A DNA stretch of 64,000 nt from positions 81,823,760 through 81,887,759 of the forward strand of contig CM043948.1 in the NCBI GenBank assembly GCA_014529385.2, written 5' to 3'. Shown here in pieces: positions 10,000 to 21,700 of the stretch. The translations under genes were made by a program, and so were the position numbers. How positions within the stretch are numbered: the stretch's first letter is position 1; each line of letters opens with the position of its first letter. This DNA is from Adiantum capillus-veneris. Taxonomy: Eukaryota; Streptophyta; Polypodiopsida; Polypodiales; Pteridaceae. Below the pieces are notes generated by a model. The model searched no databases. It worked only from the letters and a program-made list of their open reading frames with translations, and was not told the DNA's origin.

Positions 10000-11340
10000 T
10001 CTAAACTAACTAATTAACTATGGTATAATTATCACAATTAGATAATGATATTTCTAATCTTTGGTAATTATCTTTTATTTTTCCAGCTTAACTATCTAAT
10101 TTTTTCCTTTCTTTTTCAGCTAGAATTAATCTAATTTGACTTAGATAAATAGTTATATTATTTTTTAACCTTAAGATAATCATCATAGCTTTTGTATCAT
10201 ATAAACTAACTTTTATAAATAGCACCTAATTATCTAACATGATTTACTGATTTTTCTTTTTAAGATTTAACTAAAATTGATCTTATTTGATTTAGATAAA
10301 TATTTAAATTAATTTTTTGATGAAAAGATAATTATCATGGCTTCCTTATGATGTAAAATAATTATGATAATTAGCACATAATTATCTAACTTAGTTAGGT
10401 AATTTTTTCTTTTTAATTTTAGCTACAATTAGTCTATTTTAGGTTAGATAAACATCTAAATTTAATTTTTAACCTTAAAATATTTTTCATAGCTTACTTA
10501 CTATGTAAAATAACTCTGATAATTATAACATTAATATATTACTTAATTAGCTAATTTTTTACATTTAATTTTAGCTATAATTAATTTGTTTTGGCTTATA
10601 AATATCTAAGTTATTTTTTAGAATTTACAATAATTATCACGGCCTCCTTATGATTTGAAATAACTTGACAATTAGCACTTAATTATCTAATATATTTACT
10701 TATTTCTCCCTTCAATTTTTATCTAGAATTAGTCTAGTTTGACTTAGATAAATAATTATATTAATTTTCTAACTTATCATGGCTTCGTCATCATGTAAAC
10801 TAATTGTGATAAATAGCATTTAATTTTTCTTACATGAATTACTAATTTCTCCCTTTAATTTGAGACTTAAATGAGCTATTTTAGTTTAATTAAATACTTA
10901 GATTATCTATCTATTAATGAGTAATTTACCCTATGTTTCTAACATTTTTTTAAAACTATAGGAGTAACTTAAGAATTTTTGAGTTAATTAAGTAGGTTTC
11001 CCATCAGTTTTTGATTTAAAAAAATTAATTTTTACCTAAGTAATTATAAAAACTAATAAAAAATCAAGATATAATTTTTTTTAGCTTCTTAATAGTTTAA
11101 TACAATTCTGGTAATTATTTTTTACTAACCTAAGTTTAATTAGTATAATTATCCTTAATTTAAGACTAAAAAATTAATTTCAACTCTAATATGGCATAAT
11201 AATTAATTAGATTAATATTCCTAATCGTAAGCTAAGTAATCAACAAAATATTAAGAGTTAAGAGAGTAATTTAGATTATAAATAAGTTTAATCTTCTTAA
11301 TTTATTAAATAAACATTAGAAAAATAGAGATAATTACCAT
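10000..11340. repeat. ~152-bp AT-rich tandem repeat block in LTR B
   Basis: This is the same repeat type as in LTR A. The landmark corresponding to CTTAAGATAATTATC recurs at 10170, 10321 and 10474 (spacings 151 and 153), with further degraded units to the right. Confidence 0.75.
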
Positions 11341-11480
11341 AATTTTGTTAATTAAAAAGAGATTAGGCTAATTATCGTAGATAATCAGCTAGAGTTTTTG
11401 CTCTCTAGTGATTTTTTAGTACAGTTCTCCTTATGTGAGAGAGAAATGACCAAGACTCCGATATTGTGAAGCAAGGGGTC

Positions 11481-11490
11481 TTATTTATAG
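11481..11490 (-). promoter_or_regulatory. TATA box of LTR B
   Basis: The minus strand reads CCTATAAATAAGACCCC, matching the TATA region of LTR A. Conservation between the two copies is the main support for a promoter. Confidence 0.65.
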
Positions 11491-11974
11491 GCTTTTGGGC
11501 ACTCATAGGCTGGAAATGGTAGTAGCTTACATCCCAAGGCATCCCCACAACTCACCTAGCATCCCCTGCTGCTATTCATGTCCTTGGCAGGTCAGTGATG
11601 ACTCCTCCCATCACCTACCAGCTTTAAAAATCAAATTTGCTATATTTTGACTTATTTTTTGCTTAATTGGTAAATATCCGTAAAATATTTGGGAGGCCTT
11701 AGTAAAAGTCTATGCTTAAATGATTACTACAACCATCCAATTTTTCTTAGCAATTTAATTTACATTGAATCTTCTGGAAGGACTAGCGGGGTCAATTTTT
11801 GTCCGAATTTAATTCTGAAAATTTCTAGCCCGAGATTTGTTGTGCTTAAGATTCCAAAAAAACCATTTTTTATTGCTTTTGAGATAGTGTTTTTACATGA
11901 TTGTATGACCAATGCTTTCTGCTAAAGCTTTGAGTTCATTCCCGGTAGCTAGAAAGGTGGAGACTTTATAATGA

Positions 11975-12262
11975 TGGAGTGGAGACAAATGATGAATGGT
12001 TGGATGGATTAGATATACAAATAACAATGACTCTGAAAGATGGATTCAAAGTCATAGCACTAGCCGACACAGGTGCATGACTCAATGCTATCGACTATTC
12101 GATATACAAGAAAGCAACAACCCAACCTTTGGAATATTAGAGAGCTAAACTCAAGGGATGCCATAAAGAATTCACGCCGACATTGGGGCTAGTTAATTCC
12201 AACATCTTTGTGCATGGATATTTGTTTCCACATAATTTTATGTACCTTTTGTAGTATAAAAT
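11975..12262 (+). pseudogene. Retroviral-type aspartic protease remnant
   Basis: The plus strand reads a protein-like frame, ITMTLKDGFKVIALADTGA, with the active-site triad Asp-Thr-Gly at 12066-12074, then a TGA stop, then LNAIDYSIYKK and further sequence to about 12260 with one more stop. D-T-G-A followed by a hydrophobic stretch is the signature of the LTR-retrotransposon protease that cleaves Gag-Pol. It starts immediately next to the outer end of LTR B and is on the opposite strand, so it belongs to another element, possibly the one whose gag lies at 0.7-1.8 kb (inference). The stop two bases after the active site inactivates it. Confidence 0.7.
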
Positions 12263-12299
12263 AGAGAGAACTCTATAACCTCAGCATTGTAGGATACAT

Positions 12300-13420
12300 T
12301 TTACTTGTAGCACCCTAAGGCCATAGGATGGTTTTTGCATGTACCACTGTATAGCGCTAAGGCCATATGACATTTATGGAGTACTTTATATTTTTTTTTA
12401 AAATCTATAGTCTTTGGGCCATATTACATACTTTAGTGAAACAACTCATTTACCTATTTACTTAGCATTATGTAGATCCTTATGACAAAGGGTGTCTTCT
12501 ATGTTTGCTAGAGCCTTATTTCCCTAAGGCCATAGGATAACCAAGGTGCCCATTAAGAGAGTAATGTAATATAGATGAAGAGTATCCAATGGCCCCAAGG
12601 GTAATGGGCGGACTAGGTGTCCTTCTGGAGCATCCCCTTTGGCCTTGGAGCCATAGGGTACCCTCTATATGATTTTTATGACCATAGTATGCTTTGTCTT
12701 GAGCCTAAGGGATTGTAGCCTTTTTTTTAAAAATGTATCTGTATATTGGAACTTTAAGGACCAAGGGCCATAAGGCTTGCTCTATATTTTTTGATACAAG
12801 GGTATGGATGATAGGTTTCTATAAGAAACCCACATTTTACCCTATGGCTTAAGGGCCATAGGATGCTCTTTGTAGGTATTTTTAAGACTATGAAAGCCAA
12901 AAATATTTTTTTTCTATGGAGTTAGGGCCATAAGAAAAGGATTTGTTATAGGCATCAAAAGAGAATGAATTATAGTCCTAAGATTGTAGAATGATTTATA
13001 TATGTACCACCCTATGGCCTTATGGCTATAAGGTCTATATGGAGTACCTTATAGAGAAACTAGAAGCAATTTATAGTCTTTGGACCATAGGATACATTTT
13101 GATGATCTCACCACAACCCCTTGATCTTTTTACTCAACATAACATAGATCATAGTGCCAAAGGGTTCCCTCTATGTTAGTTAAACAACCCTATGGACTTA
13201 TGGCCATAGGGTGGCCACGGTGCCCTTTAACATCTTAATGTACTAGAAACAAAGAGTACTCAATGGCCCTAAAGCCATTGGTGACCTACCTATATCTATA
13301 GGGGCTCTATATTGGGATCCTATGGCCCAAGGGCAAATAGGGTTCCCTTTGTATGGTTTTATGAACATAACATAGTATGCTTTGAACATAAGAGCATGTA
13401 GTGTGACATAGATTCTATTT
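12300..13420. repeat. Diverged ~660-bp direct duplication with a TAAGGCCATA motif
   Basis: Two blocks, about 12340-12720 and 13000-13410, share ordered landmarks: TGTACCAC then TATGGAGTAC, TATAGTCTTTGG(A/G)CCATA, ACAAAGGGT or CCAAAGGGT, CCAAGGTGCCC or CCACGGTGCCC, AGAGTA(T/C)(C/T)CAATGGCCC, and CATAGTATGCTTTG. The offset is roughly 660 bases. Scattered through both is a short motif related to CCTAAGGCCATAGG, more than ten times. No coding sense is evident. Confidence 0.7.
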
Positions 13421-15400
13421 CTCTTGGCTTCTTAAGTGTCACTTGGACCATCACATAAGACACCCAAAAAAACTAAAAACATGCCGTGCTCTTGCATCTT
13501 GAAGATTGCATAAAAACCTAAACTATGCCACCCTTATGGCCTTAAGATCATAGGGTTCTTTGCAAGTGTAGACTATAAAAGGAATTTGGTATTGGACAAT
13601 ATAACCTATGGCCTCATGGATAGAGAAAGTACAATTAATACTAACAATAGCTTTGTAGGTGCTCATATTAAACAATAGATATATTGCCAAGTCTTCAATT
13701 TCATGATTTTCTTGATCTTGAAGTCACATGATCACGAAGAATTCTTTTTAATATTATTAAATTCAATAAAACATTTAATTTTTTCAATGTTCTTAATAAA
13801 CATGTATGCAAATTTGGTTGTTTGATAGAATCTTCACAAATATAGGACGTTGGAAATTGTAAAAGAATTGAAAGGGTGACATATCTTTAATGTGTTAGAA
13901 AAACATGCTCAAGAAACTAATCAAGGCCACAAAATTCAAAAGGAACCTTTTAGAAGTGCAAACACATTCACAAAGTTCATTAATAGGTCTAAGATTTACA
14001 CTTCAGTACATTGGGTCGTCTTTGATTTAACCATTAAATATACAATCCAATTTACAAAAACAATTGTCATACATTCTACAATCGTTTCTTTGCAATAAAC
14101 CTTGATACAATGTTCCCATTGCTATATGAAAAGCTAAAAAATTGTACTAGTCCTGGCTTCCCTTATTAATTTTTTTTCAAGATATCCATTTCAATTCTCT
14201 GCATCATCTAGAAGGAAAACAAAATAATAGTTTGGACCAACATACTCGCACTTTCTATCTTTGAAAAATTTTCCTTTTGCAATTGAAGAACCACATCTTC
14301 ATATAAACCAAAGGACAAATGCTTTATAAACCATTTGCACTTTGATACTTGATGCTCATTGTTTAAGCAAGTATTTGGTATTTATAGCAAATGCTTAATA
14401 TATGTTTAATCTAGTTATTTGCAATACAAAGATAATTATTTCAACACTTGCACCATCAATTCACAATAAAGAACCTTACACTCAACCTAAAATATGATAT
14501 AAGATGATTATAGATCAACTATTCACTCTCATTTTGCAATTTTGCAAACAAAAAACTTTTATGTTTTTCTAACTTATTTTATTCTTAAAAGAATATTACA
14601 CCTTAATCATAAGGTAGGGAATCTATGTCCCAATTGTATATGACCCCTATGGTTCCAAGGTGATAAGTTGGTATATCTTCTCCCATATCTTCTTCTGCAA
14701 GTTTGGATCGGAATCGACACACTATGACCCTAAGATCTTTAACAAGATAGTTAAACACATATTTAGGAAAATAGGAAAAAATGCACAAATTTGGGACAAT
14801 TCTTTGTGTCACATGGACTTGAGGTGAGGTTGTGTTGTGCTAGGTTGTTGATCACAAGACAATTGTAGTACAATGCTTCGTGGATGCTAATGAGCATGCA
14901 ATGTTTAATATTGTGTGTTGTCAACAACCATACTATACACTAGGGTATGTTTACACATGATAATTTTTACACACACACACCCAAAATCAAGATTTCACCC
15001 ACACATACTTCATTGAAATGTAAGTTGAAAGAGAAAATTGGGTGACTAAATTGAAAATAATACAAGTCATATTGAATGATATTTCTTTGAAGATTACAAT
15101 GTTGATAATGACTCTAACTACGCATCTACTAACTTGAAGCATCTAACTCTCTTTGGCCTTAAGGATTATTGCCTTTGAAATCTCATTTTTTCTAGGAATT
15201 ATTCCACCCTTGGGATTCCATGCATCTATTGTCTTCCCAACGTTGAGGATCATTTATGTTCTCTCGCCAGTATACTTGTTTCAACAATCGTTGTAAACCT
15301 CCACATTACTAGCATCTTGAAGTCGATGCCCAATATTGTATCTTTACTTGTAGTTAGTTTGCTAACTCGTTGTTTTGATCAACATATGTTGTTGTCACTC
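13420..15400. other. AT-rich intergenic sequence without a recognised gene
   Basis: Only short open frames occur here (for example 13892-14098 on the plus strand and 14603-14812 on the minus strand), with no family motif. I see no clear repeat structure apart from a short (CA)n near 14972. Confidence 0.5.
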
Positions 15401-15856
15401 CTAGACAAATTGGATAATTTGTTTCACAAGGTTGCAAGTACAAAGCCTCACATCAATAGTTGGGTTGAACTCATCAACAACTTTGTTGCGCATTGGACAA
15501 CAATAACAGCCCTCATTTACATCAAGTCCTACGTTTGTATTATCTTCGAATGGAAGGTCAAGACGATGAGCTTATTCACATATACTTCTTGACCAAAATT
15601 CATAAAAAGATGTCTTCTATTGTACCAAGGGTTTGCATAGCTTGCATAAGATTCTTTGATTAGATGAGGACCGGGCTGACCCACCATACTCACTTTTGTC
15701 TTGTTTCTTCTGCAAGTGCTCTTTCCACCAACTAACATACTTCTTTAATCCCTTCACAACTTTCTCATTATCTTTAACGTACTCAAAGCATGGAAATACT
15801 TTTAGAACGCCTTCAGGAAGATTGGGTTTTCCTTTCCAAACAAAAGATCCTTCCAT
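15400..15856 (-). pseudogene. Unrecognised protein-coding remnant
   Basis: From an ATG at 15856 the minus strand reads MEGSFVWKGKPNLPEGVLK, a Lys/Trp-rich segment YVSWWKEHLQKKQDKSEYGG, then shifts frame near 15680 to HLIKESYASYANPWYNRRHLF, and shifts again near 15540 to DNTNVGLDVNEGCYCCP and DVRLCTCN. The pieces are protein-like and colinear, so they look like one gene broken by two frameshifts. The Cys pairs (CYCCP, CTC) might be part of a metal-binding module. I do not recognise the family; a transposase or a captured gene fragment is possible. Confidence 0.4.
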
Positions 15857-15859
15857 TAA

Positions 15860-16240
15860 TTAAAAAACTGCCCAATGGGCTACAATCTGTCCCTACTGGA
15901 GAGGGCTACACCAAGATGTGGGGAGACTCTCCCAATAAAAAAAAAGAGTAGAATGATGGTCGGATGAGGAGATGGAAGGAGGAAAAAGACACTCACGTGG
16001 ACGGTACTACCATCTAGGCATAATGGTGAAGAAAGGTCCTAGGTGCCATAGTTGCAAGAAGGCCTCACGACGCCTCATGCAGTCAAAGCTGTCGTAAAGT
16101 GTCTCAAACTGACCCCTGAGTGGATGGACTAGCTCCATCCAAATGTCACGTTAAACAGTCTCCACCGGTGTAAAGGGTTGAGACTCGAAGATGTGAAAAC
16201 AAATGGCTCTCCAGATGAACCACAGGGTCAGGCTACATAT
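15860..16240. other. Unassigned sequence
   Basis: No coding frame or repeat stands out between the coding remnant and the short GCTAGGTAGATA array. Confidence 0.4.
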
Positions 16241-16590
16241 GATGGAGCTTAAACATGTGGGGTGGATAAAGGCATGGATCTTGGGCTTCAAGATAGATTG
16301 AGGCATGGAGCTCGGTTGAGATGCTAGGTAGATGTAGATATAGATCTCAAACTTAAGTTTGAGCTGCTAGGTAGATATTCACATGAAGCTTGAACTTAAG
16401 ATTGAGCTGCTAGGTAGATAAAGGCATGGAGCTTGGGCTTCAAAGTTCAAGGTAGATTGAGGCATGGAGCATTAGGTGAGCTGCTAGGTAGATATAGGCA
16501 TGGAGCTCCAACTTTCATTCGAGTTTCTAGCTCGAACTTAAGTTTGAGCTGGTAGGTACACAAAGACATGGAGCTCTAACTTAAGCTCTA

Positions 16591-16592
<2 letters not shown>
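16240..16592. repeat. Short degenerate array with GCTGCTAGGTAGATA and AACTTAAG core
   Basis: Four to five loose units of about 40-75 bases each carry GCTAGGTAGAT and CATGGAGCT, most with a partial palindrome centred on CTTAAG (for example CTCAAACTTAAGTTTGAG). The palindrome core is shared with the large array at 18.8-22.7 kb, although the flanking unit sequence is different. Confidence 0.7.

Positions 16593-16682
<90 letters not shown>
16593..16682. repeat. (GA)n microsatellite
   Basis: About 44 uninterrupted GA units following directly on the last CTTAAG-type unit. Confidence 0.98.
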
Positions 16683-16684
<2 letters not shown>

Positions 16685-17807
16685 GCATAGATGATAGAAC
16701 ACTCTAAATCCGGGGGATATGTGCATGTGCATGTTTCGGATGGCGACACAAAAAACAAGGCTCATGAAGAACCTGACCCAACAAAACCTTGACCCCGATT
16801 AGAGCTCCAAGCTCTTGTGCATGGCACTAGGGGTGTGAAGCAAGATATCTTTCACAAACTTCTTGACCTCCAACACTAAGGGCTCTTAGCCGGCCGGTGA
16901 GCATATTCAATGTCATGCGCAATGCCCACAAGATCTGCGATTAGGTGCTAGAGCATTGCATGTGATCATGGCTTTAATGAACCCTCCTACTCCCCATCCA
17001 GACTCAACTTCCCTCCCTCTATGTTGCATGCATAGGCAAAATCATAGTAGTATAGCAATTTTGACGTGGAATATGACTGTAGCTGTGGTGAAGCAGCTCC
17101 TCCTCCCCGTCCAACTTTGACAGCCCCTCGATCCCAGCTTTGTGCGCGTGTAGGCAAACAACGGCGAGAGAGAGGAAACTAGTGTTGGGGCATTCTACAA
17201 GTTCAAGCAAGAGTATGCACCTCTATTCTCGTGTGTCATGTGGTGTAGACCACAACCTTCCAAGGTTTGCCGACTGCACTGTCAAGCTTTGCCGATTGCA
17301 CTGCCTAAGGGTGAAAGGGGTGAGTGTCTATCCAAGGTGATCTAAAGAGGAAAGTTGAGAAGATGATCCAGCTTTTCCAAGATTAGTATGCCCTTGCACT
17401 GTCTCTGGCTCTTGTACTGTGTACGCATGTGCTATGAAAATCGTGCGTAGTAGAAGAACGTCGCCCACGTATATGCAAAGAGCAAACAGAGATCTCTTTT
17501 CGATTGCACAACCTCAATAGTTCTCTAATCACACACTATTCTCTCTCATGACGGTTCAGAAGGGGTTCCAAACTACCCACCTCCACTGCATACGGGTATG
17601 GAAAAAAGGAGTAACTGTTTAGCATTCCTGAGAAAGGGAGGAGGTTGGGAACTATTGTGTGCAAGGGAGATTGAAGGAGGAGATGACGACTATGTGTTAT
17701 ACCACGGCATGCACAGAGCTGCGTGTACATGGACGTACACTTGGAGATATAAGAGTAGAGTGCAGAGCCATGGATCGACGGACGTCATGCCGTCTTCTTT
17801 GACGTGC
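16683..17807. other. Unassigned sequence, somewhat GC-richer
   Basis: Several open frames of 60-90 codons exist (17140-17340 plus, 17598-17870 plus, 17019-17210 minus), but they overlap on opposite strands and show no recognisable motif. I cannot support a gene here. Confidence 0.4.
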
Positions 17808-17973
17808 GTCACGTTTGAATTTCAAATTAAAGTGCACTTTTGCCAGCATGGCATGGTTCGTATCATTTAATACCTTTTCTTTAATGTTTTGTCACGTTTG
17901 AATTTCAAATTAAAGTGCACTTTTGCTATCATGGCGTGGTTTGTATCATTTAATACCTTTTCTTTAATGTTTT
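17808..17973. repeat. 83-bp tandem duplication
   Basis: Two adjacent copies start with GTCACGTTTGAATTTCAAAT at 17808 and 17891 and end with CTTTAATGTTTTGT. They differ at only a handful of positions, so the duplication is recent. Confidence 0.95.
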
Positions 17974-18103
17974 GTTAGGTCATGATTGAAGTCACATGAT
18001 TGGCCTCATCTTTGGATTCCCACTTGAAGCCTTGTAAGTTGGAACGTGAGAGCCAGAGTCAAGCTGAACCTGAACATCAACCTTGAGTTCAAACTTCAAC
18101 CTA

Positions 18104-18142
18104 TGACTTCAACCTCAACCTCAACCTCAACCTCAACCTCCA
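18104..18142. repeat. (CAACCT)n hexanucleotide repeat
   Basis: About five perfect CAACCT units inside a longer stretch of related hexamers (18050-18150). Confidence 0.9.
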
Positions 18143-18779
18143 ACTCAAGTAAGAAAATCAAAATTTGGACTTCAAAGCCGTCATGGATAAAGATGTCTAC
18201 AAACGTATAACCTCATTCTGCAAGGTTGTTTAAACTCGATACTCAAAAGTCTCGTATTATTTTTTTAGAATGGAAAAACTAGCCACATGGTGGGAAACTA
18301 TGCATGATTGACAAGCAAGTGTAATGTTAGTTTTAAAAGAAGAATGCTTAAAACCGAAGGGTAGCTAGGTGAAATGCGTAGTTCCTAGGGCCAAAAGGTT
18401 ATCACAATCTACAACAACATACGACCTTGAAAATAATGAGTGGAGCTTGAAATACATTTGTGCACATACATTCATAAAGACAATAATTTAGCAAAAAAAT
18501 ATGAGTAAATCATTCAACCACCAACCTTCTTGCATTCGAGTACATTATTCAAACACCAAAACTACATTTGGGTACTTTGTTTAAACACCAAGCTTCATTC
18601 AAGAGCTTTAGGGAAACACCAAATGCATCCTACACTAGTGTTCACTTCCTCTCAAGCAAAAGTAAAATTTTTTCCTTTTTTGTGCATTTTTCCTCATGTT
18701 CCCAAATATGCCTTCTCACATGAAGTTAGTCACTTGAGCTCCTTGTAGTTAGCAAAGCTTAACCTTTAGTTTTAAGTCC

Positions 18780-21700
18780 CTCCTCCATATAATAGTGTAG
18801 TCTAGGAGGCAAGCCTCTAGAACATGCTTGAGACTTCTCTCTTAGGCCCAAACATAAGCTTGAGCTTCACTTGCATGTGGCTACCAAGGGCAACGGGAGG
18901 ACAACACCTTTAGGATCAAACTTAAGTTTGAGCCTCATCGGCATATGCTAGTGTAGCACTAGGGTGTAAGGATAGCCTCATGACATCCTTGTGGCTACCA
19001 ATTGCAAGAGGCTCGAACTTAAGTTCGAGCCTTGCCTACATATGCTAGTGTAAAACTACTATGCAAGGCCACAACCTCATGAACATCCTTGTGGCTATCA
19101 GTGGCAAGAGGCTCAAACTTAAGTTCAAGCCTTGCCTACATATGCTAGTGTAGCACTACTATACAAGGCCATAGAATAATGGTATCCTTGTGGCTACCAA
19201 GGACGTTGAACAACACCTCTAGGCTCGAACTTAAGTTTGAGCCTCATCGGTTGCTAGTGTAGAGCTAGGGTGAAAGGCTAGCCTCACAACACCCTTGTGG
19301 CCACCAAGGGCATAGAAGAACACCTTTAGGCTCAAACTTAAGTTCGAGCCTCAACTGCATATGCTAGTGTAGCACTAGGGTGCCAAGCTAGCCTCATGAC
19401 ATCCTTGTGGCTGCCAACGGCAATATGCAAGTGCAACACTATCATGTAAGTCTAGCCTCATGACATCGTTGTGGCTACCAAGGGCATAGAACAACAGGTC
19501 CTTTAAGTTTGAGCCTCAGGTGCATATGCTATTATATGGCTAGCATCTAAGGCAAGGGCCTCATGATATCCTTGTGGCTACCAAGAGCAAGGGACTCAAA
19601 CTTAAGCTCGAGCCTCATATGCATATGTTAGTGTAGCACTAGTGTGCGATGCGATAGCCTCATGGCATCCTTATGGACACCCTTGGGGGGTGTACTATGT
19701 AATCATATTAAAGTATAATGTGAGTGTAATAGCAAGGGTTTTAAAATGTAAAAAATTTAGGCAACTTAACGGAGATTTATTAAAATAAGGGGTTTTTATA
19801 TTCAAATCTGAAAAAAAATCCTAAAATAAGGGATTATTTTATTCATTCAGACATGTTAAAAGAAAAAATATTAATATCCCACGAATGCACGTTATACAGT
19901 GAGGTACTGAACAGTGAACCCCCTGAGTGGAAACATTTAGGCTCGAACTTAAGTTTGAGCCTCATCACCCTTCTGGCTACCAAGGGCATAGAAGAACACC
20001 TTTAGGCTCAAAATTAAGTTCAAGCCTCAATTGCATATGCTAGCATAGCATTAGGGTTCAAGGCTAGTCTCATGACATCCTTGTGTCAGCCAAGGGCAAT
20101 ACGTCCATGTAACACTATCATGTAACGCTAGCCTCATGACATCATTGTGGCTACCAAGGGCATAGAACAACAACTTTAAGTTGGATCCTCAAGTGCATAT
20201 GCTATTATATGGCTAGCATTTAAGGCAAGGGCCTCATGATATCCTTGTGCCTACCAAGGGCAAGAGACTCAAACTTAAGCTTGAGCCTCATATGCATAAG
20301 ATAATGTAGCACTATTGTGCAAGGCCATAGCCTCATGGCATCCTTGTGGCTACCAAGGGCATGGAACAACACCTCTAGGCTTGAACTTAAGTTTGAGCCT
20401 CATCGGCATATGCTAGTGTAGTACTACGGTGCAAAGCTATAAGAACACCTTTGAGCTCCAAGTGCATAGAACAACACCTTTAAGATGCAACTTAAGTTCA
20501 AGCCTCAACTACATATGCTAGTGTAAGCTAGCCTCTTGAATTTTTGTGGTTACCAATGGCAAGGATCTCAAACTTAAGTTGGAGCTTTTTCTATAGCACT
20601 ACCATGCAAGGCTAGCCTCATGACATCGTTCCACTACTAAGGGCATAGACAAACATCTGGCTATTGATGGCAAGAGGCTAGCCTCATGTCATCCTTGAGG
20701 CTACTACTAAGGGCATAGAGAAACACCTTTAGGATCAAACTTAAGTTCGAGCCTCGCATGTACATGCTAGTATAGCACTAGGGTGTAAGGCTAGCCTCAT
20801 GACATCCTTATGGCTATTGAGGGTATATAATAACACCTTCAAGCTTGAAAAAGGTTAGTTTGAGTCTCAATTGCATATGCTATGTAGCAACATTGGACTG
20901 TGCTAGCCTCATGACATCCTTGTGGCTACCAATGGCAAGAGGATTGAACTTATTAAGTTCAAGCCTTGCCTACATATGCTAGTGTACAACTATTGTGAAA
21001 GGCCGCAACCTCATGACATCCTTCTAGATATCAATGGAAAGAGGCTCAAACTTAAGTTCTAGCCTTGCCTACATATGCTAGTGTAGCACTACTGTACAAG
21101 GCCATAGCCTAATGGAATCCTTGTGGCTACCAAGGGCATTGAAAAACACCTTTAGGCTCGAACTAAGTTTGACTCGCCTCATTCACTACTAGTGTAGCAC
21201 TAGGGTAAAAGGCTAGTCTCATGGCACCCTTGTGGCTACCAAGGGCATATAAGAACACCTTTAGGCTCAAATTTAAGTTTGAGACTCAATTGCATATGCT
21301 AGTATAGCACTAGGGTGTCAAGCCAGCCTCATGACATCCTTCTGGCTACCAATGGCAATATTCCGTGCAACACTATCATGTAAGTCTAGCCTCATGAAAT
21401 CGTTGTGGCTACCAAGGGCACAGAACAACACCTTTAAGTTCGAGCCTCAAGTGCATATTCTACTATATGGCTAGCATCTAAGGAAAGGGCCTCATGATAT
21501 CCTTGTGGATAATAATGGAAAGAGACTCAAACTTAAGCTAGAGCCTCATATGCATATGTTTTGTTACCACTATTGTGTGCAAGGCCATAGCCTCATGGAA
21601 TCCTTGTGGGTATCAAGGGTATGGAACAACACCTTTAGGCTCAAATTTAAGTTTGAGCATCATCAACTGCTAGTGTAGCACTAGACTGCAAGGCTAGCCT

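Larger units (their letters stand above)
8628..11974 (-). mobile_element. Ty3-type LTR retrotransposon B (internally deleted copy of A)
   Basis: It matches element A from gag (8628-9670 with 2630-3855), then jumps directly into LTR sequence: 9671 corresponds to about 5323 in A. PBS, leader and LTR end are therefore missing. A second jump near 9790 removes the short gag-start ORF region, and from about 9800 it matches copy C (26495 onward). The rest follows LTR A to the LTR end near 11974, where A has CA and this copy has GA. The two deletions suggest recombination between short matches, or a defective transposed copy. Confidence 0.75.
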
